This document shows, in pieces, positions 37,951 through 46,154 of a stretch of DNA of 64,000 nucleotides. Source of the DNA: Bacteroidota bacterium (GTDB lineage: Bacteria > Bacteroidota > Bacteroidia > AKYH767-A > OLB10). The DNA is taken from the NCBI GenBank assembly GCA_016714535.1, contig JADKDR010000006.1, positions 397,695 through 461,694 on the forward strand. The letters run 5' to 3'. The position numbers were made by a program, and so were the translations under genes. The notes under the pieces were generated by a model. That model did no database searches and had not been told where the DNA came from. It saw nothing but the letters and a program-made list of their open reading frames with translations. Within the stretch, counting starts at the first letter, position 1. Each line of letters opens with the position of its first letter.

Positions 37951-38277
37951 ATGATAACTGTAACCGATACTGCAAAAAACAGGGCATTGCACTTGATATC
38001 ACAAGAAAATCGCCCTTCCGAAACCTTTATTCGTGTAGGTGTTGAAGGTGGTGGCTGCTCAGGCCTTTCTTACAAACTGGAGTTTGATAATGTTATGCGC
38101 CCGGATGATAAAGTGTTTGAAGACAAAGGAATTAAGATAGTTTGCGATAAGAAATCGTTCCTCTATCTGGTAGGTACTGAACTTGACTTTAGCGATGGCC
38201 TTAACGGCAAAGGCTTTGAATTTCATAACCCAAATGCAACACGTACATGTGGGTGTGGGGAGAGTTTTGCGGTGTGA
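37951..38277 (+). CDS. sufA: A-type iron-sulfur carrier (SufA/IscA family)
   Basis: 108 residues. A-type carriers accept Fe-S clusters from the SufBCD scaffold and pass them on. The three cluster-ligand cysteines are present: Cys36 in GGGCSGLSY, and Cys100 and Cys102 in RTCGCGESF. It is first in the sufA-B-C-D run on the plus strand. The last base of its stop codon is also the first base of a 40-bp inverted-repeat arm. Confidence 0.92.
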   Translation: MITVTDTAKNRALHLISQENRPSETFIRVGVEGGGCSGLSYKLEFDNVMRPDDKVFEDKGIKIVCDKKSFLYLVGTELDFSDGLNGKGFEFHNPNATRTCGCGESFAV

Positions 38278-38316
38278 GTTGAGAAAGTTTTGATAGTTGA
38301 GAAGGTTTAGAAAGTT
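38277..38316. repeat. Left inverted-repeat arm of four-helix cassette 1
   Basis: 40 bases starting AGTTGAGAAAGTTTTGATAG. The first 27 bases are the exact reverse complement of the end of 38791-38830, and 11 of the next 13 also pair. It begins on the last base of the sufA stop codon. Confidence 0.92.
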
Positions 38317-38366
38317 GGGGGAGTTTGAACATTTTAAGTATGGGTATTTAATTTATCAGACATAGA

Positions 38367-38749
38367 ATGGCAAAGATTAATCGGTTTGAGGATATAGAAG
38401 CTTGGCAAAAGAGACTTATACTTTGTAATGAAATATATGAAGTTTCGAAGGAAGGAGAATTTGCAAAAGACTTTTCGCTAAAAAACCAGATGAGGAGGTG
38501 CAGTATTTCTATCATTTCAAACATAGCTGAAGGATTCGACAGAGAAAGCAACTTGCAGTTATATACTTTTTAAAAATTGCCAAAGGTTCATGTGCTGAAT
38601 TACGTGCTCAATTGCATGTAGCACTCGGACAAAAATATATTGACACAAAAATCTTTAATGATTTATATTCTAAATGCGAAGAAGTAAGTAGGATGATATC
38701 AGGATTTATAAATTATTTAAAAATTAAAAATAAGGAAAAAGCGAAATGA
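38367..38749 (+). pseudogene. Four-helix bundle (23S rRNA intervening-sequence type) protein, one frameshift
   Basis: The first frame (38367-38573) reads FEDIEAWQKRLILCNEIYEV and SIISNIAEGFDRESN; the rest is in another frame (IYFLKIAKGSCAELRAQLHV to NYLKIKNKEKAK, stop 38747). Adding one base near 38550 gives 127 residues, the family length (PF05635/TIGR02436, related to the Avd protein of diversity-generating retroelements). It lies inside 40-bp inverted repeats that fill the sufA-sufB spacer. A sibling at 40520 is intact. The break could be a mutation or an assembly error. Confidence 0.85.
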
Positions 38750-38790
38750 AGATAAGTATTGTTGAGGAATTTTGAATGAAAAGAATTTCA

Positions 38791-38830
38791 AACTTTCAAA
38801 ACTTTCTCAACTATCAAAACTTTCTCAACT
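38791..38830. repeat. Right inverted-repeat arm of four-helix cassette 1
   Basis: 40 bases ending CTATCAAAACTTTCTCAACT, 11 bases before the sufB start codon. It pairs with 38277-38316 (38 of 40 positions), so the transcript of the whole sufA-sufB spacer can fold into one long stem with the gene in its loop. Confidence 0.92.
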
Positions 38831-38841
38831 ATAACTAAAAA

Positions 38842-40275
38842 ATGAAAGAAGTATTAGACGAACTTGCGTTACAGGACTACAAATGGGGCTTTGTATCCGA
38901 CCTCGATGCCGACCAGGCACCAAAGGGATTGAACGAAGAGATTATTCGGTTTATATCATTGAAAAAAAAGGAGCCTCAGTGGATGCTCGATTATAGATTG
39001 AAGGCGTTTGCTCATTGGCAAAAAATGGTGGAGCCTACATGGCCCAATGTGCATTATACAAAACCCGATTTTCAGGACATAATTTATTACAGTGCGCCTA
39101 AGCCAAAAAAAGTATTGGCATCGCTCGATGAGCTCGACCCCGAAATTCGCGCTACGTTTGATAAACTTGGCATAAGCCTCGATGAGCAAAAGCGCCTTTC
39201 CAATGTTGCAGTCGATGCGGTGATTGATAGCGTGAGTGTAAAAACTACATTTCGCGATGAGCTGTCGAAACAAGGAATTATTTTTTGCTCGTTTAGCGAG
39301 GCAGTGCACGATTATCCCGAACTCATAAAAAAGTATATGGGTAGTGTTGTACCTTATACCGATAATTTTTATGCTGCATTAAACAGCGCTGTGTTTACCG
39401 ATGGTTCGTTTTGTTATATTCCCAAAGGTGTGCGTTGCCCTATGGAATTGTCAACATATTTCCGCATCAACTCGAGTGGTACAGGGCAGTTTGAGCGCAC
39501 ATTAATTATTGCCGATGAAGGTTCGTTTGTAAGTTACCTCGAAGGTTGTACTGCACCCATGCGCGATGAGAATCAACTCCATGCTGCCGTAGTAGAAATA
39601 TATGCACATAAGGATGCACAGGTAAAATATTCTACGGTGCAAAACTGGTATCCGGGCGATAAAAATGGCAAAGGCGGCATTTTCAATTTTGTAACAAAGC
39701 GTGGCATTGCTCACGAAAATTCGAAAATAAGCTGGACACAAGTTGAAACCGGAAGTGCCGTTACGTGGAAATATCCTAGTGTTATTTTGAAAGGCGATAA
39801 TTCGATTGGCGAATTTTATTCTGTTGCTGTTACCAATAATTATCAGCAAGCCGATACCGGTACAAAAATGATTCACATAGGAAAAAACACACGCAGTACC
39901 ATTATTTCGAAAGGCATAAGCGGAGGGCACAGCCATAACTCTTACAGAGGTTTGGTACGCATAGGAAAAAATGCAAACAATGCACGCAACTTTTCGCAAT
40001 GCGATAGTTTGTTACTAGGCGATAGATGTGGTGCCCATACATTTCCTTATCTCGAATGTGGCAATGCATCGGCAAAAGTAGAACACGAAGCCACCACAAG
40101 TAAAGTTGGCGAAGACCAAATATTTTATTGCAATCAGCGCGGTATAAAAACCGAAGATGCCGTAGGATTAATTGTAAATGGATATTGCAAAGAAGTATTC
40201 AATCAATTGCCAATGGAGTTTGCTGTTGAAGCACAGAAATTGTTGGCTATAAGTTTAGAAGGAAGTGTGGGGTAG
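38842..40275 (+). CDS. sufB: Fe-S cluster assembly scaffold protein SufB
   Basis: 477 residues, normal for SufB. It forms the SufBC2D scaffold that builds Fe-S clusters. Recognisable segments are FCYIPKGVRCPMELSTYFRI, GSFVSYLEGCTAPMRDENQL and the core helix region ISKGISGGHSHNSYRGLVRI, followed by QCDSLLLGDRCGAHTFPYLE, which holds the conserved Cys used for cluster building. Second gene of the suf operon; both its flanking spacers carry four-helix-bundle cassettes. Confidence 0.96.
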   Translation: MKEVLDELALQDYKWGFVSDLDADQAPKGLNEEIIRFISLKKKEPQWMLDYRLKAFAHWQKMVEPTWPNVHYTKPDFQDIIYYSAPKPKKVLASLDELDPEIRATFDKLGISLDEQKRLSNVAVDAVIDSVSVKTTFRDELSKQGIIFCSFSEAVHDYPELIKKYMGSVVPYTDNFYAALNSAVFTDGSFCYIPKGVRCPMELSTYFRINSSGTGQFERTLIIADEGSFVSYLEGCTAPMRDENQLHAAVVEIYAHKDAQVKYSTVQNWYPGDKNGKGGIFNFVTKRGIAHENSKISWTQVETGSAVTWKYPSVILKGDNSIGEFYSVAVTNNYQQADTGTKMIHIGKNTRSTIISKGISGGHSHNSYRGLVRIGKNANNARNFSQCDSLLLGDRCGAHTFPYLECGNASAKVEHEATTSKVGEDQIFYCNQRGIKTEDAVGLIVNGYCKEVFNQLPMEFAVEAQKLLAISLEGSVG

Positions 40276-40419
40276 TTTTGGGTTTAGTGTTTTGAGTTCT
40301 GAGTTTTGAGTTCTGAGTTTTGAGTTCTGAGTTTTGAGTTCTGAGTTTTGAGTTCTGAGTTTTGAGTTTTGAGTTTTGAGTTCGGAGTTTTGAGTTTTGA
40401 GTTCGGCAGTCTGAGTTTT
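40276..40419. repeat. 14-bp tandem repeat / left flank of four-helix cassette 2
   Basis: Directly after the sufB stop: five perfect copies of TTTTGAGTTCTGAG, then degenerate 7-base units (TTTTGAG, TTCGGAG). The start (TAGTTTTGGGTT, then CTGAGTTTTG) is the reverse complement of bases in the spacer before sufC (about 40990-41010), so it also serves as one arm of an imperfect inverted repeat. Expansion of the unit has lengthened this arm. Confidence 0.88.
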
Positions 40420-40519
40420 TGTGAATAGATCAATGTTGTACAATTGTAATAGGATTATAAAATAAGAAAATGGATTTTGATTTGCTTTTTTAATGCAAGC
40501 AAATATAGTTGTTAAATGA

Positions 40520-40912
40520 ATGGCGAATTTTGAATCTTTTGAAGATATTGTTAGTTGGCAAAAAGCAATCGATGTTGCGCAAGAGATTTATTCATTTACG
40601 AATAAAGAAGTTTTTTCAAAAGACTTTGCACTTAAAGATCAAATTCGAAAATCAGCAATCTCAATTCCATCAAATATAGCTGAAGGATTTGGCAGAGGCG
40701 GAAACAAAGAATTTATCCAGTTTTTATACATAGCGAAAGGTTCTCTATTTGAATTGAAAACACAGATACTTCTGGCTTGCAAGTTAAAATATATAGAGCA
40801 AAACGAATATAAAAGTATAGACGGAGAATTGGATGAAATATCAAAATTGATTTCAGGCCTTCTCAATTATCTTAAATCATCAGAACTGAAAGGAACTAAA
40901 TTTAAAAAATAA
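40520..40912 (+). CDS. Four-helix bundle protein (23S rRNA intervening-sequence family), intact
   Basis: 130 residues. It begins MANFESFEDIVSWQKAIDVA and has the family core IPSNIAEGFGRGGNKEFIQF and LYIAKGSLFELKTQILLACK. In the family (PF05635/TIGR02436) proteins form four-helix bundles that assemble as rings; some are encoded inside 23S rRNA intervening sequences and Avd is a relative. Function is unknown, with nucleic-acid binding suspected. It lies between sufB and sufC, flanked by low-complexity inverted repeats, in the same direction as the operon. No reverse transcriptase or rRNA is nearby. Confidence 0.9.
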   Translation: MANFESFEDIVSWQKAIDVAQEIYSFTNKEVFSKDFALKDQIRKSAISIPSNIAEGFGRGGNKEFIQFLYIAKGSLFELKTQILLACKLKYIEQNEYKSIDGELDEISKLISGLLNYLKSSELKGTKFKK

Positions 40913-40956
40913 CACAGACAAAATGATAACAAATAAAACTAATCATATTACAGTCA

Positions 40957-41029
40957 TTTTAAAACTAAAAACGCAAAACTCAGAACCCAAAACTAAAAAC
41001 TAAAAACACAGAACTAAAAACACAAAAAA
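40957..41029. repeat. Right flank of four-helix cassette 2 (low-complexity inverted arm)
   Basis: AAAACTCAGAACCCAAAACTA followed by AAAACTAAAAACACAGAACT-type units, running up to the sufC ATG. It is complementary in sequence type to the repeat after sufB; the pairing is interrupted by one 14-base unit. Confidence 0.7.
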
Positions 41030-41785
41030 ATGTTATCAATAAAAAACCTTAAAGCCAGGGTAGAAGAAAAGGAAATTTTGCAGGGGCTTAACTTACAAGT
41101 GAACGCGGGCGAAGTGCACGCAATAATGGGTCCTAATGGAAGTGGCAAAAGCACACTGGCATCGGTACTTGCTGGCAAAGAAGAATACGAAGTTACCGCA
41201 GGCGAAATAATTTTCAATGGCGAAAACATTTCAGAATTCAGCCCCGAAGAGCGCGCACAAAAAGGAATGTTTCTCGCCTTTCAGTATCCGGTAGAAATTC
41301 CCGGAGTAAGCAATGCCACTTTCCTCAAGGAAGCAGTAAATGCTGTGCGTGTTGCCAATGGAAAAGAAAAATTGGACTCGAAAGATTTTTTGAAACTCAT
41401 GAAATCGAAAATGGCACTTGTTGAAATGGACAAGGTAATGACACAACGAAGTGTGAATGAAGGATTCAGTGGTGGCGAAAAAAAGCGTAACGAAATTTTT
41501 CAAATGGCCATGCTCGAGCCCTCGCTTTGTATACTTGACGAAACCGATAGCGGACTCGATATTGATGCCCTGCGTATAGTTGCAAATGGTGTAAATTCTT
41601 TGCGTAGTGCCGAACGTTCGTTTGTTGTTATTACACACTATCAGCGATTGCTGGATTATATAGTTCCCGATTTTGTGCATGTGCTTTACAACGGCCGCAT
41701 AGTAAAAAGCGGAGGCAAAGAACTTGCGTTGGAGTTGGAAGAAAAAGGATATGATTGGGTGAAGGAAGAGAGCATGGGTGTTTAA
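41030..41785 (+). CDS. sufC: Fe-S cluster assembly ATPase SufC
   Basis: 251 residues. ABC-type ATPase of the SufBCD complex (cytoplasmic, not a transporter). Walker A GPNGSGKST is at 34-42; the signature reads FSGGEKKRNE; Walker B and following read LCILDETDSGLDIDAL, with the family-specific arrangement; the switch His lies in VVITHYQRLL. Preceded by a low-complexity repeat up to the ATG. Confidence 0.96.
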   Translation: MLSIKNLKARVEEKEILQGLNLQVNAGEVHAIMGPNGSGKSTLASVLAGKEEYEVTAGEIIFNGENISEFSPEERAQKGMFLAFQYPVEIPGVSNATFLKEAVNAVRVANGKEKLDSKDFLKLMKSKMALVEMDKVMTQRSVNEGFSGGEKKRNEIFQMAMLEPSLCILDETDSGLDIDALRIVANGVNSLRSAERSFVVITHYQRLLDYIVPDFVHVLYNGRIVKSGGKELALELEEKGYDWVKEESMGV

Positions 41786-42023
41786 ATTGTTCAATGCTTT
41801 TGAATGGTTAGAAATAATAAAGTCAAAAAAAAATATTAGATATACGATTGTTTTTCAATTTGAACTGAACAATTTGCCAAACAGCTTATACAAATCAGTT
41901 GTGGGAAATAAATTGTTGGAAAATGAATAGAAGAAATTTACACAGTTTATAAAATTCGAAAACAGACCGAAGGACAAATTGGACGTAAAAGAGTTATTAA
42001 AATTAAATAAGAAAAATAAGTGA
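41784..42023 (+). pseudogene. Possible small decayed gene in the sufC-sufD spacer
   Basis: In one frame the spacer reads LFNAFEWLEIIKSKKNIRYT..., LNNLPNSLYKSVVGNKLLEN, then one TAG (41928), then KKFTQFIKFENRPKDKLDVK, ending in a TGA that overlaps the GTG of sufD (GTGA). About 78 codons with one interruption look more protein-like than random A/T-rich spacer. AAATTGTTCA (from 41784) and TGAACAATTT (to about 41875) form a perfect 10-bp inverted repeat inside it. I do not recognise the product; it may be chance. Confidence 0.35.
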
Positions 42024-43297
42024 CAACACTCATAAACGATAAAATAAAATCTACTGCGGTGACACAAAAGTTTCCATCGCTGCGTACAACTGCATTTGCA
42101 AGTATCGATAAGCAAGGATTTCCTACCACCAAAAACGAAGAGTGGAAATATACCAGCCTCGATAAAATTATAAGTGCCAGCTACCGCGATGTTTTTGCCG
42201 CTCAACATAATCACATTGCTCAACAAAATATTTCTGCTTTGCCATTTATCAATAACGGTGATGTTGTTATTGTTTTAGAAAACGGTCAATTCCGAAACGA
42301 TTTATGCGATGTGAAAAATTTGCCATCTGGCATTTCTATTTCATCACTTAACGAAAACGAAAACAACGAAATTGTAAAAGTCCATTTCAATAAATACGTT
42401 GCAATAGACAAACACCCATTGGCAGCACTTAACACTGCATTAATGCAAGATGGTGTTTTTATTCACATCGATAAAAATGCATTAATTGAAAAAAATATTT
42501 ATGTGCTCCATTTTTCATCAAGCAATGGCGAGGCAGTGTCCAACTATACACGACTGTTGCTTGTGGCCGAAAGCGGCTGCAAGGCCAACATATCATGCAT
42601 CACTTTGTCGCACAGCGAAACCACACAATCGTTAAATAATATCGTAGCTGAAATTGTAGTTGACGAAAATGCCGATGTCACTTTCGATTTTATTCAGAAT
42701 GATAATTTATTAAGCAACCAAATTACAAACACGTATGCTTATCAAAAACGCGATTCTACATTTTGCATCAACACCATTACATTTGGAAATAAACTAACAC
42801 GCAATAATTTAGCACTAAACCTCGATGCCGAAAATTGCGAAGCACACATGTATGGATTAATTGCCGGCAATGGCGAACAGCTGATGGACAATCATACCGA
42901 AGTTTACCATGCCAAGCCACATTGCAATAGCAACCAAATTTATAAAAGCCTGATGGGCGGCAAATCGACAGGCGTGTTTAACGGAAAAATATTTGTGTTG
43001 CTCGATGCGCAAAAAACAAACGCCTACCAAAGCAGCAAAAATATATTGATGAGCAACGATGCGGTGATGTACACAAAACCGCAATTAGAAATTTTTGCCG
43101 ATGATGTAAAGTGCAGCCACGGTGCCACTACCGGGCAAATGGATGAAGCAGCATTGTTCTATTTACGCGCACGCGGCATCAACAAGCCCGAAGCACAAGC
43201 ACTATTAAACAAAGCATTTGCCAGCGATGTAATGGAACACATCAGCAACCAAGCCTTGAAAGAATATTGCGATGCATTGTTGCAGAGTAAGATATGA
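42020..43297 (+). CDS. sufD: Fe-S cluster assembly protein SufD
   Basis: 425 residues with a GTG start (MTTLINDKIKSTAVTQKFPS). It partners SufB and SufC in the scaffold. NEEWKYTSLDKI near the N-terminus and, near the C-terminus, MYTKPQLEIFADDVKCSHGA and TTGQMDEAALFYLRARGINK are diagnostic. Last suf gene in the window; sufS and sufE, which often follow in Bacteroidota, are not next door (the pst operon converges instead). Confidence 0.95.
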   Translation: MTTLINDKIKSTAVTQKFPSLRTTAFASIDKQGFPTTKNEEWKYTSLDKIISASYRDVFAAQHNHIAQQNISALPFINNGDVVIVLENGQFRNDLCDVKNLPSGISISSLNENENNEIVKVHFNKYVAIDKHPLAALNTALMQDGVFIHIDKNALIEKNIYVLHFSSSNGEAVSNYTRLLLVAESGCKANISCITLSHSETTQSLNNIVAEIVVDENADVTFDFIQNDNLLSNQITNTYAYQKRDSTFCINTITFGNKLTRNNLALNLDAENCEAHMYGLIAGNGEQLMDNHTEVYHAKPHCNSNQIYKSLMGGKSTGVFNGKIFVLLDAQKTNAYQSSKNILMSNDAVMYTKPQLEIFADDVKCSHGATTGQMDEAALFYLRARGINKPEAQALLNKAFASDVMEHISNQALKEYCDALLQSKI

Positions 43298-43380
43298 ATT
43301 GAATCTTTAAAATGATATCCCATTCAATTTTAAAATGAGAGACTTTCTTGAAAATGCTATTCGAATAACCTTTACATCAC

Positions 43381-43596
43381 TTATGAATTCAATGTTTGTC
43401 GCCTTGTGTGTACTGCGGTTTTGGCAAAGTTATTTTCGTTGTTGTAAAATTCGTCCTGTAATTCTTGAATAATACTCTTTGAAATAAACTCCGCTTGTTT
43501 TCTCAGTTCCGGAACGGCACTTGACTCCCAAAATAATCCGCGTAACATGGAACCTATAACATACAGTTGGTCAGAAACCTTATTATCGTTATTATT
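43381..43596 (-). pseudogene. C-terminal remnant of an FAD/NAD(P)-binding protein
   Basis: Immediately after the pstB stop the minus strand reads DNKVSDQLYVIGSMLRGLFW then ESSAVPELRKQAEFISKSII and onward to TAA at 43381. VIGSMLRGLFWESSAVPELR resembles the C-terminus of a Bacteroidota FAD-NAD(P)-binding protein family. The first several hundred residues are missing, so this is a leftover of a deleted gene. The family identification is from memory of the motif. Confidence 0.55.
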
Positions 43597-43608
43597 TGTT
43601 ATATTAAA

Positions 43609-44370
43609 CTAACTGATAATGCCTTTCACATATTCTTTAGTCAATTGTTGTTGTGGATTTTCTAATACATCCTTTGCAGGCCCATGTTCAATAATTTCTC
43701 CCAGATACATAAAGATTACATAGTCGGCAATACGCCTTGCCTGACGAAGAATGTGCGTAACCATTACAATGGTGTATTGTTCTTTTAGTTCAACAAATTT
43801 TTCTTCAATCCATTTGCTCGAAATGGGGTCGAGTGCCGATGTGGGTTCATCTCCCAAAATAATTTCGGGTTCAACTGCCAATCCACGGGCAAGGCATAAC
43901 CGCTGTTGTTGTCCTATTGATAATTTTGAAGCGGGGTCTTTTAACCGGTCCTTAACTTCATCCCACAGTGATGCGATTTTAAGATACTCTTCTACTTTTT
44001 GATTAAGGATTTTTTTATCGCTGATGCCATGCAATTTTAATCCATAAACTACATTAGCGTATATACTCATAGGTAGTGGAGTTGGCCGTTGATTAAGCAA
44101 GCCCATTTTTTTTCGAAGCAAGGTTACTTCTGCGTTTTTATCATAAATATTTTCACCATCCAATAATACCTGCCCGGTAATTTCGGTGTCAGCATTGTTT
44201 TCCAACAAACGGTTAAAACTTTTGAATAATGTTGTTTTTCCGCAACCGCTTGGCCCTATGATGCACGTGATTTTTTTATCAGGAATATCAACATTTATAT
44301 TTTTTAAAATGTGTTTGCCACCGATAGAAACGTTCAAATTTTTAACGCTGATGTGATTTTTGTATTCCAT
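43609..44370 (-). CDS. pstB: Phosphate ABC transporter ATP-binding protein
   Basis: 253 residues. It energises high-affinity phosphate import. Walker A GPSGCGKTT (39-47), signature LSIGQQQRLCLARGL, Walker B IILGDEPTSALDP and switch His in VMVTHILRQARR are present. Last of porin-pstS-pstC-pstA-pstB on the minus strand. No phoU follows within the window; only a remnant gene is found. Confidence 0.95.
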   Translation of the reverse strand: MEYKNHISVKNLNVSIGGKHILKNINVDIPDKKITCIIGPSGCGKTTLFKSFNRLLENNADTEITGQVLLDGENIYDKNAEVTLLRKKMGLLNQRPTPLPMSIYANVVYGLKLHGISDKKILNQKVEEYLKIASLWDEVKDRLKDPASKLSIGQQQRLCLARGLAVEPEIILGDEPTSALDPISSKWIEEKFVELKEQYTIVMVTHILRQARRIADYVIFMYLGEIIEHGPAKDVLENPQQQLTKEYVKGIIS

Positions 44371-44383
44371 TTTTAGTTATTAA

Positions 44384-45187
44384 TCAGATTTTGTGTTTCG
44401 ATAATTTTTTGTTGATGATACGTATCACCACATTGATAGTAAGAATGATTATGGTGAGGATTAAAGCTGCAGCATAAGCACGCGTTTGTACTTCTTCTAC
44501 CGGACTGCTTAACTGAAAGAAAATGGCTAGAGGTAAAGTTGCCGTGGGTTGCGAAAGCGAAGTAGGAATACTATCGGTATAACCTGCTGTAAAGAGCGGG
44601 CAGGCTGCATCGCCAATAGCGCGACCAAACGATAACAGGATTGCCGTTAAAATTCCGGGAGCAACTTGTCGCATAATTACTTTTGCAGTTTCCCAGCGGG
44701 TAGCACCCAGTGAATAAACGGCATCGCGTAATTCGCGTGGAACAAGCAATGCAACTTCATCCATGGTTCGCACCATGATTGGAATAATTAATAAGGTAAC
44801 TACAATGATACCGGCAAGCAACGAAGTTTTTAGCCCAAGCATCACCATTAATGTAAAACCAAAAGCTCCGTAAACAATAGACGGTACTCCAAATAAAATA
44901 TCGAATGATGTTCGTGTAAATGCAACCAGTTTTGAATCTTTATTCAGGTAAACATTGATATACAAAACAATGGGAATGCTGATTAATAAACTTAAAAGTG
45001 TTGCGCCTCCGGCCACGTAAATTGAGCCAATAATGGCATTTAAAATTCCACCTTCTTTACCAATATAAAAGCCGCCTTCGGGCACGCGCGAAACCATGTC
45101 CCAATTCATGCCTTTTATGCCTTTACTAATGATGGTATAAAGTATGGAAAATAAACAGCTAACTATTATTGCTGTGGCCAACATCAT
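44384..45187 (-). CDS. pstA: Phosphate ABC transporter permease PstA
   Basis: 267 residues with about six membrane spans and the permease loop RELRDAVYSLGATRWETAKV. An ATG at 45235 overlaps the pstC stop (ATGA) in the same frame, which is what an operon start should look like. A TAG eight codons later (MSLRAKK, then stop, then KRPFFKGLMM) blocks it, so translation as sequenced must restart at 45187. The lost 16 residues are only the cytoplasmic tip. The TAG lies beside a seven-A run. Confidence 0.9.
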   Translation of the reverse strand: MMLATAIIVSCLFSILYTIISKGIKGMNWDMVSRVPEGGFYIGKEGGILNAIIGSIYVAGGATLLSLLISIPIVLYINVYLNKDSKLVAFTRTSFDILFGVPSIVYGAFGFTLMVMLGLKTSLLAGIIVVTLLIIPIMVRTMDEVALLVPRELRDAVYSLGATRWETAKVIMRQVAPGILTAILLSFGRAIGDAACPLFTAGYTDSIPTSLSQPTATLPLAIFFQLSSPVEEVQTRAYAAALILTIIILTINVVIRIINKKLSKHKI

Positions 45188-45231
45188 CAGCCCTTTAAAA
45201 AAAGGCCTCTTCTATTTTTTTGCTCTTAAAC

Positions 45232-46137
45232 TCATAATTTAAATCTCCTTTCTAAACGTGCCAAGGTGAGCCTCGACACTGCATTAAATACAACTATGAT
45301 GATGAATAAAATAAACGCGGCAAGCATTAATGCCGATTCATACATTGGTACTGAAAGCATTTCGCCATAGTTATTTGCAATTAGTGCAGGTAATGGATAA
45401 CAAGAATCAAAAATGGAATGCGGTATAGCTGCTATGTTACCACACACCATTAGTACTGCTATGGTTTCGCCAAGTGCACGCGATATAGCTAACACTACTG
45501 CAGCAATAATACCGGGTAATGCTTTTCGTATTACTACCAGTTTTGTAGTTTGCCATTTGGTTGCCCCCAATGATAAGGAGGCATCTCTAAGTTCATTTGG
45601 TATAGCAGCAAACACTTCGCGCAAGATGCTTATGATTAGTGGAAAGGTCATAATGGACAAAACAATTCCTCCGGCAAGTACACTGTAGCCCGATGAATAT
45701 TCAACAAAGTGTGGAGCCAGGGTGTCTCCAATAAAAGGAACAATAGTTAATACTCCCCATACACCGTAAACCACAGGAGGAACTCCTGCAAGTAAATCAA
45801 TAAGTGGTACCACAACACTACGAATCCTATTGGAAGCGTATTCTGATAAGTATACTCCGGTTAACAGGCAAAGTGGAAATGCTATGGAAATACCAATAAC
45901 AGCAATCCAGATTGTACCCATAATGTATGACAGAAAACCAAACTGCCCTTTAAATGGTCGCCAGGTTTCGGAAGTCAGCATATTGAACAAACCGTTTTGC
46001 GATAAAATTGGCCATGCCTTATAAAGTAAACCACCACCAATAATGAACATAAGCAACAATGCAAAGCCGGTAAGGCTTTGCATGATGATGCTCATTATTT
46101 TATCTTTTAAAATCCGAAGTTTATACATTTTATACAA
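45232..46137 (-). CDS. pstC: Phosphate ABC transporter permease PstC
   Basis: 301 residues with six predicted membrane spans and the permease signature NELRDASLSLGATKWQTTKL (EAA-loop type), plus SRALGETIAVLMVCGN, typical of PstC. It forms the inner-membrane channel with PstA. It starts 17 bases after pstS. Confidence 0.94.
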   Translation of the reverse strand: MYKMYKLRILKDKIMSIIMQSLTGFALLLMFIIGGGLLYKAWPILSQNGLFNMLTSETWRPFKGQFGFLSYIMGTIWIAVIGISIAFPLCLLTGVYLSEYASNRIRSVVVPLIDLLAGVPPVVYGVWGVLTIVPFIGDTLAPHFVEYSSGYSVLAGGIVLSIMTFPLIISILREVFAAIPNELRDASLSLGATKWQTTKLVVIRKALPGIIAAVVLAISRALGETIAVLMVCGNIAAIPHSIFDSCYPLPALIANNYGEMLSVPMYESALMLAAFILFIIIVVFNAVSRLTLARLERRFKL

Positions 46138-46154
46138 AGTCTTTATAGTAACTA

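Noticed and set aside
40289..40419. Possible CRISPR array
   Set aside because: Units are 14 or 7 bases, contiguous, with no spacers and no cas genes nearby; this is a simple tandem repeat.
38367..40912. Diversity-generating retroelement suggested by the Avd-related four-helix proteins
   Set aside because: No reverse transcriptase, template repeat or variable repeat is present in the surrounding sequence.
41231..41794. Long antisense frame over sufC
   Set aside because: It is the complement of a clear ABC ATPase gene and encodes nothing recognisable; many similar antisense shadows across the window were left out for the same reason.
41928..45214. TAG recoded as a sense codon (in-frame TAG in the sufC-sufD spacer frame and before pstA)
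   Set aside because: TAG is the natural terminator of sufB, the intact carbonic anhydrase and the 8479 gene, so it works as a stop in this genome.
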